64,000 bases of DNA from positions 53,732 to 117,731 of the forward strand of contig CAZFLK010000001.1 in the NCBI GenBank assembly GCA_964519245.1, given 5' to 3'. The notes beneath the pieces are model-generated. The model saw nothing but the letters and a program-made list of their open reading frames with translations, was not told the DNA's origin and searched no databases. Each line of letters begins with the position of its first letter. Within the stretch, counting starts at the first letter, position 1. This document shows positions 1-8,031 of this stretch, one piece after another. A program made the position numbers and the translations under genes. This DNA is from JAYPEY01 sp964519245 (GTDB taxonomy: Bacteria; Verrucomicrobiota; Verrucomicrobiia; Limisphaerales; JAYPEY01).

Positions 1-1349
1 TCGTGGGCGATGACTCGCAGAGCATCTATTCCTGGCGCGGGGCCGACTACCACAACATCCTCAACTTTCCCAAGAACTACCCGGGCGCGCGGTCCTTCAA
101 GATCGAGGTCAACTATCGCAGCACGCCGGAGATCCTGGCGGTGGCGAACTCGGTCATCCGGGCCAATGTCCACCAATTCGAGAAGGAACTGGAGCCGGCG
201 AGACCAAGCGGCGCCAAACCGGCCCTGGTGGCCTGCAACGACGGCAATGAACAGGCCGCCTTCGTCGCGCAACGCGCCTTGGAGCTGCGCGAGGAGGGCG
301 TCGAGCTGAACCAGATGGCCGTGCTCTATCGTTCGCATTTCCACGCATTGGAGCTGCAACTGGAACTGACCAAGCGCAACATCCCCTTCTCCATCACCAG
401 CGGCATCCGCTTCTTCGAGCAGGCCCACGTCAAGGACGTCGCCGCCCACCTCAGACTGGTCTGCAATCCTCTCGACGAAGTCTCCTTCAAACGCGCCGTC
501 ATGCTGTTGCGCGGCATTGGAGCCAAGGGCGCCGACAAGTTGTGGGCCCTTTTCCATGAGACCAGGACGAACTTTGCGGCCGGGGCCAATGCCTCGGACG
601 ATGGCGATCCAGACTGGAGCGTGGACGAGGGAAACGATGCGGAGGCGCCTGCGTCCAACCCCAACGCGGCAACGCTGCACATCGGCGAGGCGATGCGTTC
701 CATCACGGCCAAGGCCCCCAAGAAGTCGCAGTCGTCCTGGACGCAGTTGGCCGACACCATGCAGCAACTGGAGGAACCCGAACTGCGCAGCCGGCCCTCG
801 GACATGATCCGACTCGTCCTGGACGCCGGCTACGAGGACTACCTCGGGGCCCAATACGAGAACTACCAGAGCCGCCTCGACGACCTGGAGCAGCTGGAGA
901 GCTTTGCCCGGCAATTTGACGACATCGAGGAGTTCCTGGGGCAACTGGCCTTGCTGACCAATGTCGAAGCCGAGGCCCAGCAGGCGGCGGCGGACGACGA
1001 GCAGATCAAGCTGTCGACCATCCACCAGGCCAAGGGGCTGGAGTTCGACGTCGTTTTCGCCATCATGCTATGCGACGGCCTGTTCCCGTCAGCGCGCTCC
1101 ATCGAGGATCCCGACGGCGAGGAAGAGGAGCGCAGGCTGTTCTACGTGGCGGTCACCCGCGCGCGCAATGAGCTCTACCTGTGCTACCCGCTCATCCGGG
1201 CAGCCCATGGCTACGGCGGCGACTACATGCAGTCGCCTTCACGCTTCCTCGGAGAAATCTCCCCGGACCTGCTGGACGAATGGAACCTCCAATCCACGAA
1301 TTCCTTCGGAGACGACTACCCGGACTTTGATGACGACGAACCCTTTTGA
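1..1349 (+). CDS. UvrD/Rep/PcrA-type ATP-dependent DNA helicase, 3' part
   Basis: This is the C-terminal part of a superfamily 1 helicase that unwinds DNA during repair or replication restart. The reading frame is open at the left edge, so the N-terminal Walker A region lies outside the window. Visible motifs are VGDDSQSIYSWRGA (motif III region, Q and R contacts), VNYRSTPEIL (motif IV), LSTIHQAKGLEFDVVF (motif V) and LFYVAVTRARNELYL (motif VI, arginine finger). About 448 residues are present of a usual 650-750. The acidic C-terminus (DDYPDFDDDEPF) is typical of bacterial UvrD-like proteins. The apparent first codon is GTG at position 3 but is internal. Family is certain; UvrD, PcrA and Rep cannot be separated from this fragment. 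Confidence 0.93.
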   Translation, partial: VGDDSQSIYSWRGADYHNILNFPKNYPGARSFKIEVNYRSTPEILAVANSVIRANVHQFEKELEPARPSGAKPALVACNDGNEQAAFVAQRALELREEGVELNQMAVLYRSHFHALELQLELTKRNIPFSITSGIRFFEQAHVKDVAAHLRLVCNPLDEVSFKRAVMLLRGIGAKGADKLWALFHETRTNFAAGANASDDGDPDWSVDEGNDAEAPASNPNAATLHIGEAMRSITAKAPKKSQSSWTQLADTMQQLEEPELRSRPSDMIRLVLDAGYEDYLGAQYENYQSRLDDLEQLESFARQFDDIEEFLGQLALLTNVEAEAQQAAADDEQIKLSTIHQAKGLEFDVVFAIMLCDGLFPSARSIEDPDGEEEERRLFYVAVTRARNELYLCYPLIRAAHGYGGDYMQSPSRFLGEISPDLLDEWNLQSTNSFGDDYPDFDDDEPF

Positions 1350-1369
1350 ACGGCGACAGTGTCCCGGCC

Positions 1370-1582
1370 TCAGAATCCGGGGGACTGCAGGGAACGCAAC
1401 AGGTAGAACATGCCTCCAATCACCAGCGGCAGCAGAATCGCAACTGCGATGAAAAAGAAGACGGTTCGGCGCGAGCCTTTCACATGCCGGGGAGGCATGT
1501 CTCGGAAGAACGGCATGGAACCGGAAGCCTGGTCGTCGGACGCCTTCTCCCCCTCCTCCTCGTTGTCAGATTTCTGATTCAC
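1370..1582 (-). CDS. small single-pass membrane protein, unknown function
   Basis: A 70-residue protein with an acidic N-terminus, a basic stretch (RHVKGSRR) and one strongly hydrophobic helix at about residues 41-62 (VFFFIAVAILLPLVIGG). This arrangement predicts an inner-membrane protein with a cytoplasmic N-terminus. It starts with GTG and lies 31 bp downstream of the SurA-like chaperone gene on the same strand, so the two are probably co-transcribed. No family recognised. The operon position suggests an envelope role, which is inference. Confidence 0.55.
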   Translation of the reverse strand: MNQKSDNEEEGEKASDDQASGSMPFFRDMPPRHVKGSRRTVFFFIAVAILLPLVIGGMFYLLRSLQSPGF

Positions 1583-1613
1583 GGGTGATTCGGCTCCGAC
1601 GCGGACGGTCGGA

Positions 1614-2567
1614 TCAGAAGTAGGCGACGTATTGACGTCGTTTGAGGCGTTCGATGTACAAGTTGTAGAGCCGGTTCTGCTCCTGGCTCAGCAGGGTGTT
1701 CTCAATCTGCTCCGAAACCTCGGTGAGCGGACGGACGCCCTTCCCTTCCCGATCTTCAACTTTCATGATGAACGCGGCGTTGGCGGCGCCGATCACGCCG
1801 CTGTGCTTGCCTTTCTCAAGCGTGAAGGCCTGCTCCGCGAGGTCTTTTCTCAAAACCGATTTCTCAACCCAGCCCCAGTCGCCCCCATTCTGGGCGTGGG
1901 CGCCTTCGGAATAGACGCGCGCCATCTCCTCGAAAGCGGCCCCGTCATTGAGCTTGATGAGGATCTCCCGCGCCATCTTGGCGGCCCGGTCGGCAGGCGC
2001 GCCTTCCGGTTGGTTGACCACGATCATCCTCAACTTGACGCGCTCCTCGAGCTGGAACTCATCCTCGTTGCTCTCGAAGTACTCCCGAATCTTCTTGGGC
2101 GAGACGATGATGTCCGAGGACACATTGACGTGCCGCATCTGCTGCACGATGATGTTCTCCCGCTCCCGCTCACGAAATTTCTCATAGGTGTCGCCTTGAG
2201 CCCGCAAGGTCTTGGCCAGGGTCTTGCGGTCCCCGTATTGCTCGCGGATGCGGCGTTGGATCTGCTCTTCCACGACGGATTCCGGGAGGATGTAGCCCTC
2301 GGTCTTGTAGTCGTGCAGGATCAATTCGTGCGCCACCAACTGGTCGATGATCTCCTTCTGCAGGCGCGGAGCCTGGCGGTCCGCTTCCTCGGGCGGCATG
2401 CGTCGAAGCAGCGGAAAGAGAATCTCCTGCACCTGCCGGTAGGTGATGATCTCCTTGTTCACCTTGGCGGCAATTCCATTGACCGGTTCGGGCGCAGGTC
2501 CGGCCTGCAGGGACATCGACGCCGTCAAAAGCAAGAGCGCCACAAATATGAATGGGATGCGTATCAT
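1614..2567 (-). CDS. SurA-like periplasmic peptidyl-prolyl isomerase / chaperone
   Basis: A secreted parvulin-type prolyl isomerase of 317 residues, likely assisting folding of outer-membrane or periplasmic proteins. Residues 1-22 form a Sec signal peptide (LLLLTASMSLQA). Residues about 28-150 resemble the SurA N-terminal chaperone domain (VNGIAAKVNKEIITYRQV). The PPIC domain follows, with FEEMARVYSEGAHAQNGGDWGWVEK and a C-terminal LTEVSEQIENTLL helix. It has a single parvulin domain, unlike E. coli SurA with two. The start at 2567 is supported by the signal peptide. A small membrane protein follows in the same direction. Confidence 0.88.
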   Translation of the reverse strand: MIRIPFIFVALLLLTASMSLQAGPAPEPVNGIAAKVNKEIITYRQVQEILFPLLRRMPPEEADRQAPRLQKEIIDQLVAHELILHDYKTEGYILPESVVEEQIQRRIREQYGDRKTLAKTLRAQGDTYEKFRERERENIIVQQMRHVNVSSDIIVSPKKIREYFESNEDEFQLEERVKLRMIVVNQPEGAPADRAAKMAREILIKLNDGAAFEEMARVYSEGAHAQNGGDWGWVEKSVLRKDLAEQAFTLEKGKHSGVIGAANAAFIMKVEDREGKGVRPLTEVSEQIENTLLSQEQNRLYNLYIERLKRRQYVAYF

Positions 2568-2630
2568 CTGATAATTCCGATCAGTCTAGGGTTGGCGCCG
2601 TCCCCGGTCAAGGCGGCCGCGATTGCGCAA

Positions 2631-2658
2631 TTGACGCCCCCCCCTCGTTTGATAACGT
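2631..2658 (+). promoter_or_regulatory. candidate sigma-70 promoter for the aroF leader
   Basis: TTGACG (2631-2636) and TAACGT (2653-2658) are separated by 16 bp. If used, transcription would start near 2665, only a few bases before the leader ATG at 2668, so the leader message would be nearly leaderless; no Shine-Dalgarno sequence precedes that ATG. By-eye match with two mismatches in the -10 box. Confidence 0.4.
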
Positions 2659-2667
2659 CTGCCGAAT

Positions 2668-2751
2668 ATGAAGCAGCGCGACCGGCGATTTAGCAGTTTT
2701 GCGGGCGGCCGATATTATTTCGGCGCTCCCGAACCGCGCGCCTGGCTGTGA
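2668..2751 (+). CDS. putative aromatic leader peptide of aroF attenuator
   Basis: A 27-codon ORF, ATG to TGA, ending 82 bp before the aroF start. Its product is basic at the N-terminus and then reads GGRYYFGAPEPRAWL, giving two adjacent Tyr codons and a Phe codon at 2713-2721, two more Phe codons earlier and a Trp codon two codons before the stop. That aromatic content, directly before a rho-independent terminator and the first enzyme of aromatic biosynthesis, is the hallmark of ribosome-mediated attenuation. It is too short for automatic gene callers. The leader assignment is inference from codon content, position and RNA structure; expression is not shown. Confidence 0.65.
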   Translation: MKQRDRRFSSFAGGRYYFGAPEPRAWL

Positions 2752-2803
2752 ACGATTTTCACCCACCTCAATCCAGACCGCGGTTTCCAGCCGCGGTTTT
2801 TTT
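2732..2803 (+). terminator. aroF attenuator: terminator with competing antiterminator
   Basis: The terminator is a 9-bp stem (2775-2783 with 2791-2799, one G-U pair, core CCGCGG/CCGCGG) with a 7-nt loop, and T runs from 2797 to 2803. An alternative helix is possible: AACCGCG at 2732-2738 is perfectly complementary to CGCGGTT at 2779-2785, which would occupy the 5' arm of the terminator. A ribosome stalled on the Tyr-Tyr-Phe codons (2713-2721) could leave 2732-2738 free to form this antiterminator, while one reaching the TGA at 2749 would cover it. Structures were drawn by eye without energy calculation. Confidence 0.65.
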
Positions 2804-2833
2804 GTCGCCGCGGTCAGGGCCGCCAGCAACACC

Positions 2834-3850
2834 ATGATCATTGTACTGAAACCCAACACGAAGAAGACGGAAGAGACCGCCGTCCTCAAGGAGATACGCA
2901 AGCTCGGCTACCAGCCGCATATCATGCGCGGCGTGGAGCATGTCGTCATCGGCGCGATCGGCGATGAGCGCACGCATCATACGCTGGAAACCCTGACCAC
3001 CTGGCCGCAGGTGCAGGATGTCATGCCCGTGCAGAAGAAGTTCAAGCTGGTCAGCCGCGAGGCGCACCCGGCCAATTCGCGCATCCGCGTGGGCCGCAAC
3101 CAGATTGGCGGCAAGAAGGTGCACGTCATGGCCGGCCCTTGTTCGGTCGAGGGCGAGACCCAGCTGATGAAGACCGCGGAGGCGGTCAAGAAGGCCGGCG
3201 CGACCGTGTTGCGCGGCGGCGCCTTCAAACCACGCACCTCCCCCTATGACTTCCAGGGCCTCGGCGAGAAAGGGCTCAAACTGCTCGCCAAGGCGCGCAA
3301 GGAGTTTGACCTCCAGATCATCACCGAGATGCTCTCCCAGGATCACGCCGACCTCATGTCCGAATACACGGACATCATCCAGATCGGCGCCCGCAACGCA
3401 CAGAATTTCCAGCTCATCATCGCCGCCGCCAAGACCGGTAAACCCGTCCTTCTCAAACGCGGCATGAGCATGCAGATCCAGGAGTGGCTGCTCGCCGGCG
3501 AATACGTGCTCGCCAACGAGAATCCCAACCTCCTCTTCTGCGAACGCGGGATCCGGACCTTCGAAAACTACACCCGGAACACGATCGACCTCGCCACCGT
3601 TCCCATCGTCAAGAACGAGTCGCATTGCCCGATCGTCATCGATCCCAGCCAGGGCTGCGGACGCCGCGACCTGGTCATGTCCGTGTGCAAGGGCGCCGTC
3701 GCCATGGGCGCCGACGCCTTGCTGATCGAGGTGCACCCCAATCCCGCGGAAGCGTGGAGCGACGGCGCGCAGCAGGTGTCATTGGAGGATTTCGCCAAGC
3801 TGATGAAGGAATTGAAACCCTTCGCGGAGGCCGCAGGTCGAACGATCTGA
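2834..3850 (+). CDS. aroF: 3-deoxy-7-phosphoheptulonate synthase (DAHP synthase, type I beta)
   Basis: Condenses phosphoenolpyruvate and erythrose 4-phosphate to DAHP, the first step of the shikimate pathway. The 338-residue protein has an N-terminal ferredoxin-like domain (about 1-75, MIIVLKPNTKKTEETAVLKE), which in this family mediates feedback inhibition by Tyr or Phe, then a TIM barrel with HVMAGPCSVEGE, LRGGAFKPRTSPYDFQG, KPVLLKRGM and IVIDPSQGCGRRDLV. The start at 2834 matches homologue N-termini; the frame stays open upstream to 2699 but that part crosses the attenuator. Control is likely dual: transcript attenuation plus enzyme feedback. Confidence 0.95.
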   Translation: MIIVLKPNTKKTEETAVLKEIRKLGYQPHIMRGVEHVVIGAIGDERTHHTLETLTTWPQVQDVMPVQKKFKLVSREAHPANSRIRVGRNQIGGKKVHVMAGPCSVEGETQLMKTAEAVKKAGATVLRGGAFKPRTSPYDFQGLGEKGLKLLAKARKEFDLQIITEMLSQDHADLMSEYTDIIQIGARNAQNFQLIIAAAKTGKPVLLKRGMSMQIQEWLLAGEYVLANENPNLLFCERGIRTFENYTRNTIDLATVPIVKNESHCPIVIDPSQGCGRRDLVMSVCKGAVAMGADALLIEVHPNPAEAWSDGAQQVSLEDFAKLMKELKPFAEAAGRTI

Positions 3851-3905
3851 GGGCAGCCCTGTCGCGCCAGGTTCGCGCACGCTCGACACCGGGGCGGAAG
3901 CCAAC

Positions 3906-3945
3906 AAAAAACGCCGGCTTTGATCGAATCAAAGCCGGCGTTTTT
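3906..3945. terminator. bidirectional rho-independent terminator
   Basis: A perfect 14-bp stem (3911-3924 with 3928-3941, ACGCCGGCTTTGAT and its complement) with a 3-nt loop is flanked by A5 on the left and T5 on the right, so it can stop transcription in both directions. It sits between the convergent aroF and LRR-protein genes. Confidence 0.92.
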
Positions 3946-3976
3946 GCGAAAGAGAACTGACCCTGAGCGCCTCAGC

Positions 3977-5149
3977 TCAGGGGCCGGTGACGTGAACCCG
4001 GGCGCCCGCGCGCTTCATCGCGGCGACCGCGCGACGCATGGGAAATTCCGGGATCGGATTGTTCGCCAGCCAGATCTTCACATAGGGCGCAAAGCGCTTC
4101 TCGCCCGCGGCATCCTCCTCGACCATGAAGACCAGGGGCGAAAGGTCCGTGATCAGATTGTCGTGGAGGAACAGGAACGACAACTGGCGAAGCCCATAGA
4201 GCGGCGACAGGTCGCTCACGCGGTTGCCATTGAGTTCCAGAATGGACAGCCACTTCAGCTTGGCGATGCCGTTGATGTCCTTGATGCGGTTGTCCGCGAG
4301 GTAGAGGCTGCTCAACTTCTTCATGCCCAGCAGCGGTGAGATGTCGGTGACCTGGTTGCGGGTCAGGTAGAGCGCCGCCATGTTCGTCAGCCCCGCGAGC
4401 GGGCTGAGATCGGCGACCTTGTTGTCGCTGAGCTCGATATACTGCAGCGCCTTGAGCGTGCCGAGGGGCTTGATGTTGGAGACAAGGTTGCTGGTCAGCG
4501 TGATCGTCTGCACCCGCTTCAACCCGGTGATGGGCGCGAGGTCCGAGACGAGGTTGCCCGCGATATTCAGGGCGGCGAGGCTGCGGCAATGCTCCAACCC
4601 GGAAAGGTCGGTGATGCCCATGCCGGTCGCCTTGATCGTGGAAATGTTCTCCACGTCCTTCGCCACAATCGGCTCATCGCTGTCGCGCTTCTCGAAAACA
4701 TAACGCCGGACCGCCTTCTCCAGGTTCTTGTCCTTGAAGATCGACATGGCCGCCTTCTTGGCCGCGGCTTCATTCCGCTTCTTGATCTCGGCGTCAACCG
4801 CCCGCTTCATGGCCTCGGCAGCCTTTTTCTTGGCCTCCTCCTCGGCCTTCTTCTTGGCGGCGGCGGCGGCGGCCTTCTTCTTCGCCTCCTCTTCAGCTTT
4901 CTTCTTCGCCGCGGCTTCCGCCGCTTTCTTCTTGGCGGCCTCTTCCGCCTTCTTCTTGGCGGCGGCCTCTTCGGCTTTCTTTTTTGCCGCAGCCTCAGCC
5001 GCAGCCTTCTTCCCAGCGTCGTCTTCCTTCTTGGCCGGGGCCGGTTTCTTGTCGTCCGCCTTCTTCTTGTCGTCCGCGGCCTGGACGCCAAACGTCGACA
5101 GACCAAGGACAAGGGCGGCGGTGAGGAGGAATGAGTTCGTTCTTTTCAT
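3977..5149 (-). CDS. secreted leucine-rich-repeat protein with Lys/Ala/Glu coiled-coil
   Basis: A 390-residue exported protein of unknown function. Residues 1-24 are a Sec signal peptide ending GVQA. Residues about 25-135 are a low-complexity, highly charged helical region built from AAAKKKAEE-like heptads, resembling the TolA stalk. Residues about 165-370 hold some eight SDS22/internalin-like repeats of about 22 residues (for example LQYIELSDNKVADLSPLAGL). The layout suggests a periplasmic rod carrying a protein-binding head. A second secreted LRR protein is encoded at 56478-57725. The repeated codons of the stalk make it prone to length change. Partner unknown. Confidence 0.8.
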   Translation of the reverse strand: MKRTNSFLLTAALVLGLSTFGVQAADDKKKADDKKPAPAKKEDDAGKKAAAEAAAKKKAEEAAAKKKAEEAAKKKAAEAAAKKKAEEEAKKKAAAAAAKKKAEEEAKKKAAEAMKRAVDAEIKKRNEAAAKKAAMSIFKDKNLEKAVRRYVFEKRDSDEPIVAKDVENISTIKATGMGITDLSGLEHCRSLAALNIAGNLVSDLAPITGLKRVQTITLTSNLVSNIKPLGTLKALQYIELSDNKVADLSPLAGLTNMAALYLTRNQVTDISPLLGMKKLSSLYLADNRIKDINGIAKLKWLSILELNGNRVSDLSPLYGLRQLSFLFLHDNLITDLSPLVFMVEEDAAGEKRFAPYVKIWLANNPIPEFPMRRAVAAMKRAGARVHVTGP

Positions 5150-5273
5150 AAGAGGTCAATCGTATTGGTTCGCAACAAACGACGTGGAAACGAGCGGGAT
5201 TATTGAGCGTTGGCGGCAAAAAATTCAACCCCTGTCTGGACGGTCGGCAAGATCGCCGTCCAGAACGCCAAAA

Positions 5274-6266
5274 TCAGGGCTGCAGGACAATCTTTCCGGA
5301 AAGGGCGCCGTTTCCATGAATGGTGCCGGCTTCCTGGATCCGATGGGCCTCCGCCGCCTCGGACAGCGGCAGGACCCGATCGATGCGGGCTTTCAACGCG
5401 CCTGTTTCAAGCCAGCGGTTGATGTCTTCCGAGCAGGCTCGTTGTTCCTCCGGCGTCGCCTTGAACATCACAAATCCATGAAGTGAACACTCCTTCACAT
5501 AAAAGGGGCCGACCGGAAACTCCGGGCGCGCGTCGCGTCCCGCCATCAGGACCATGCGCCCGCGCTCGGCCAGCGCGCCGACCGCCAGGTCGAAATCCGG
5601 TTGGCGTGCGGTTTCCCAAAAGACGTTGACGCCCTCCGGAGCGGTTTTCGCAAGTTCTTCCGCCACGTCCTGGCTGCGGTAGTTGATGGCGGCTTCGGCG
5701 CCGAGATCGAGGCAGGCTTGCACGCGTTCGTCGCTGCCGGCCGCCGCAATGACCCGGGCGCCCGCCGCGCGGGCCATCTGCACCACTGCCGATCCCACGC
5801 CTCCGGCGCCGCCGTTGACGTAAACGATCTCCCCCGCCTGCAAGCGGGCGTCGCGAAACAAGCCGAGATGCGCCGTGATTCCGACCAGGGCTGTCGCGGC
5901 GGCGTCCGTATCGGCAACCTTGTCCGGCGTCCGATAGAGCCAGCCTTCCTCCACGGCGGCCAGTTCCGCAAACGTTCCCTGCCGACCAAGCAGGGACTGG
6001 TTGCTGCCCCAAACGCGATCACCAACCTGGAATCGCCGAGCTTCCGGACCCACCGCCTCCACGACTCCGGCCAGATCGCAACCCGGCACGTAAGGCATCG
6101 GCAGGTCCATCGGAATCATGCCGCCGCGCACATAGGTGTCGATCGGGTTCACCGCAACCGCCTTGACCCGGACGAGGACCTGGGATCCGGAAATCTCGGG
6201 GTCGGGCAGCTCCGCAAAGCGAAGGTTCTCAGGCGGTCCGGTTTCTTCGATGTAAGCGGCTTTCAT
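5274..6266 (-). CDS. zinc-independent NADPH:quinone oxidoreductase (zeta-crystallin type)
   Basis: A 330-residue medium-chain dehydrogenase that reduces quinones or other electrophiles with NADPH. It starts at MKAAYIEETGPPENL; the open frame upstream to 6386 lacks homology. The N-terminal GroES-like domain contains VRVKAVAVNPIDTYVRGG and VPGCDLAGVVEAVG, lacking the Cys ligands of zinc enzymes. The Rossmann domain has VYVNGGAGGVGSAVVQMA (nucleotide loop). Transcribed away from the 513-bp repeat-bearing gap on its 5' side. Substrate cannot be predicted. Confidence 0.88.
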   Translation of the reverse strand: MKAAYIEETGPPENLRFAELPDPEISGSQVLVRVKAVAVNPIDTYVRGGMIPMDLPMPYVPGCDLAGVVEAVGPEARRFQVGDRVWGSNQSLLGRQGTFAELAAVEEGWLYRTPDKVADTDAAATALVGITAHLGLFRDARLQAGEIVYVNGGAGGVGSAVVQMARAAGARVIAAAGSDERVQACLDLGAEAAINYRSQDVAEELAKTAPEGVNVFWETARQPDFDLAVGALAERGRMVLMAGRDARPEFPVGPFYVKECSLHGFVMFKATPEEQRACSEDINRWLETGALKARIDRVLPLSEAAEAHRIQEAGTIHGNGALSGKIVLQP

Positions 6267-6396
6267 GGAATCAGTTGCGGCGTTGCTCTGTCCCCTCCTT
6301 CCTAACCGGACCGAACGACGCGGTAAAGCGGCGAATGCCGGATACGCCGATGTTGAGCGAAACCGCAGGGCCCAAGGCCAAGTCACTGCCCGACAG

Positions 6397-6430
6397 CATC
6401 ACACTGGTGACAGGCTCAAGATCGAGGACA
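6397..6430 (+). repeat. 34-bp direct repeat, copy 1
   Basis: Begins CATCACACTGGTGACAGGCT and ends ATCGAGGACA. It matches 6527-6560 except for an AG/GA swap in the middle. The two copies start 130 bp apart. The TCACACTGGTGA start is a partial palindrome. Function unknown; could be a protein-binding site or part of a degenerate mobile repeat. Confidence 0.8.
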
Positions 6431-6479
6431 CGACTCAAAGTCCCAGCAATACGGCGCGATTGAGCCCGCGATCCGGATT

Positions 6480-6496
6480 GCCGAGCATTGCTCGGC
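6480..6496. repeat. stem-loop GCCGAGC-ATT-GCTCGGC
   Basis: A perfect 7-bp inverted repeat with a 3-nt loop. Near-identical cores recur at 47716-47730 (CCGAGC-ATT-GCTCGG) and, imperfectly, at 19975-19990, all intergenic, suggesting a dispersed repeat family. Confidence 0.65.
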
Positions 6497-6526
6497 ATTG
6501 GCTGTCGAAATTGGGTCCGGCCGAGC

Positions 6527-6560
6527 CATCACACTGGTGACAGGCTCAGAATCGAGGACA
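6527..6560 (+). repeat. 34-bp direct repeat, copy 2
   Basis: Second copy of the repeat at 6397-6430, beginning CATCACACTGGTGACAGGCT. It lies just after the 6480-6496 stem-loop, so the two copies flank it. Confidence 0.8.
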
Positions 6561-6627
6561 TCGCGTCGATCTTGGGGGGGAAGGCATTGGATGGCTTGGG
6601 CGCGCCGCGCGAAGCGCCTTGGACTGC

Positions 6628-6648
6628 GGCGGCTTGACGCCGCCTTTT
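6628..6648 (+). terminator. terminator-like hairpin GGCGGC-TTGAC-GCCGCC-TTTT
   Basis: A 6-bp GC stem with a 5-nt loop followed by four T. It is not downstream of a plus-strand gene in this window, so it may be a repeat remnant or a premature terminator in the NamZ-gene leader rather than a gene-end terminator. Confidence 0.35.
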
Positions 6649-6779
6649 CGCGAGGCATGGCGCAGCGCCCGGGGAAAGAGGCTTCTCGGGAAAAGGCTTG
6701 GATCCGGCAAGGAGGGTTCGCGCTCTCAAAAAGTCCGGAGCCGCTTGTTTTGAGGGCGTTGGACCGTCACAATGCGGTC

Positions 6780-8000
6780 ATGACACGCAGCTTTCCACGC
6801 TCCGCCGCCCTGGCGGCCATCGCCATGGTCACCGCCATGACCTTGATCCAACCCGCTCCCTCGGCGGCGGCCGCCGTCCAGAACGGCATTGACGCCCTGG
6901 CAGCTCGGGACTTCCGCGAACTCCGGGGCTCGCGGGTCGGCCTCATCACCAACCACACGGGCGCCGATCGCCAACGCAATCCCACGATCGACCTGCTTCA
7001 CGAGTCCTCCGAGGTCAAGTTGGTCGCCCTCTTCAGTCCTGAGCACGGCATTCGCGGCAAGCTGGATCAGTCCCGCATCGACGACGGAACAGACGAGAAA
7101 ACCGGTCTCCCCATCTACAGCCTTTATGGCAAAACCCGAGTCCCCTTGCCGCAACAGATGAAGGGACTGGATGCGATGGTCTTCGATATCCAGGACATCG
7201 GCTGTCGTTTCTACACGTATATCTCAACCATGGGCGGCGCCATGGAGGCGGCGGCGAAAGAGGGCTTGGAATTCTTTGTCCTGGACCGGGTGAATCCGAT
7301 CGGCGGCGTTGTCGTGGAAGGCCCGGTGATGACCAGCAAACGGGACTTTGTCGGCTGGCATCCCATCCCGGTCCGCCATGGCATGACCGTCGGCGAACTG
7401 GCGAAGATGTTCCAATCGGAGCTGAAGATTGACGGCGAGTTGACCGTGATCGCCGTCAAGGGATGGCGGCGCGCCATGTGGTTCGACGAGACCGGCCTCC
7501 CCTGGATCAATCCTTCACCCAACATGCGCAGTCTTGCGCAGGCGACGCTCTACCCGGGCGTCGGGCTCGTGGAGACGACCAATGTCTCCGTCGGGCGCGG
7601 CACGGACACGCCCTTCGAGGTGGTGGGCGCGCCGTGGATCGACGACATTGAGTTCGCGGCGGCGCTGAACGACGCGGGCCTCCCTGGAGTGCGCTTCGTT
7701 CCGATTCGCTTCACGCCGGACGCCAGCAAGTTCAAGGGGGAGGAATGCCGCGGCGTGAATATCTTTCTCACCGATCGCGACGCGTGCCCGGCCGTGGACA
7801 TCGGCATCACGCTGGCGTTGACGTTGCGCAAGCTCCACCCGAACGACTGGCAAGTCGACAAGTTCTACCGACTGCTGAAACACGACGCCACGCTCGAGGC
7901 CGTGAAGCGGGGCGATTCCCTGCAGGCGATCAAGGCCTCGTGGCGGCAGGATCTGAAGGCGTTCGAACGCCGACGCAAGATGTTCCTGATCTACCGCTAG
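6780..8000 (+). CDS. secreted DUF1343 / NamZ-like exo-beta-N-acetylmuramidase
   Basis: A 406-residue exported protein of the DUF1343 family, whose characterised member NamZ removes terminal MurNAc from peptidoglycan fragments. Residues 1-33 form a signal peptide (AAIAMVTAMTLIQPAPSAAAA). Family hallmarks are RGSRVGLITNHTG, ALFSPEHGIRG, YSLYGKTRVP, VFDIQDIGCRFYTYISTM and PSPNMRS. The start was chosen for its signal peptide. Activity is inferred from family. It may act in cell-wall recycling or feeding on other bacteria. It is followed convergently by the nucleotidyltransferase gene. Confidence 0.9.
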   Translation: MTRSFPRSAALAAIAMVTAMTLIQPAPSAAAAVQNGIDALAARDFRELRGSRVGLITNHTGADRQRNPTIDLLHESSEVKLVALFSPEHGIRGKLDQSRIDDGTDEKTGLPIYSLYGKTRVPLPQQMKGLDAMVFDIQDIGCRFYTYISTMGGAMEAAAKEGLEFFVLDRVNPIGGVVVEGPVMTSKRDFVGWHPIPVRHGMTVGELAKMFQSELKIDGELTVIAVKGWRRAMWFDETGLPWINPSPNMRSLAQATLYPGVGLVETTNVSVGRGTDTPFEVVGAPWIDDIEFAAALNDAGLPGVRFVPIRFTPDASKFKGEECRGVNIFLTDRDACPAVDIGITLALTLRKLHPNDWQVDKFYRLLKHDATLEAVKRGDSLQAIKASWRQDLKAFERRRKMFLIYR

Positions 8001-8031
8001 TCTTGCAGAGCGTATTCTGTCCGCGCGGGCC

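Larger units (their letters stand above)
6267..6779. other. 513-bp intergenic region rich in short repeats and hairpins
   Basis: This gap lies between the divergent oxidoreductase and NamZ-like genes. I see no convincing gene. It holds two copies of a 34-bp repeat, a perfect stem-loop at 6480-6496 and a terminator-like hairpin at 6628-6648, listed separately. The open frame running into the NamZ-like gene from 6498 is probably not translated because the signal peptide begins at 6780. Confidence 0.6.

Noticed and set aside
1632..2693. 353-codon open frame on the plus strand
   Set aside because: It is antisense to the SurA-like gene, has no domain or signal peptide and follows its codon pattern.
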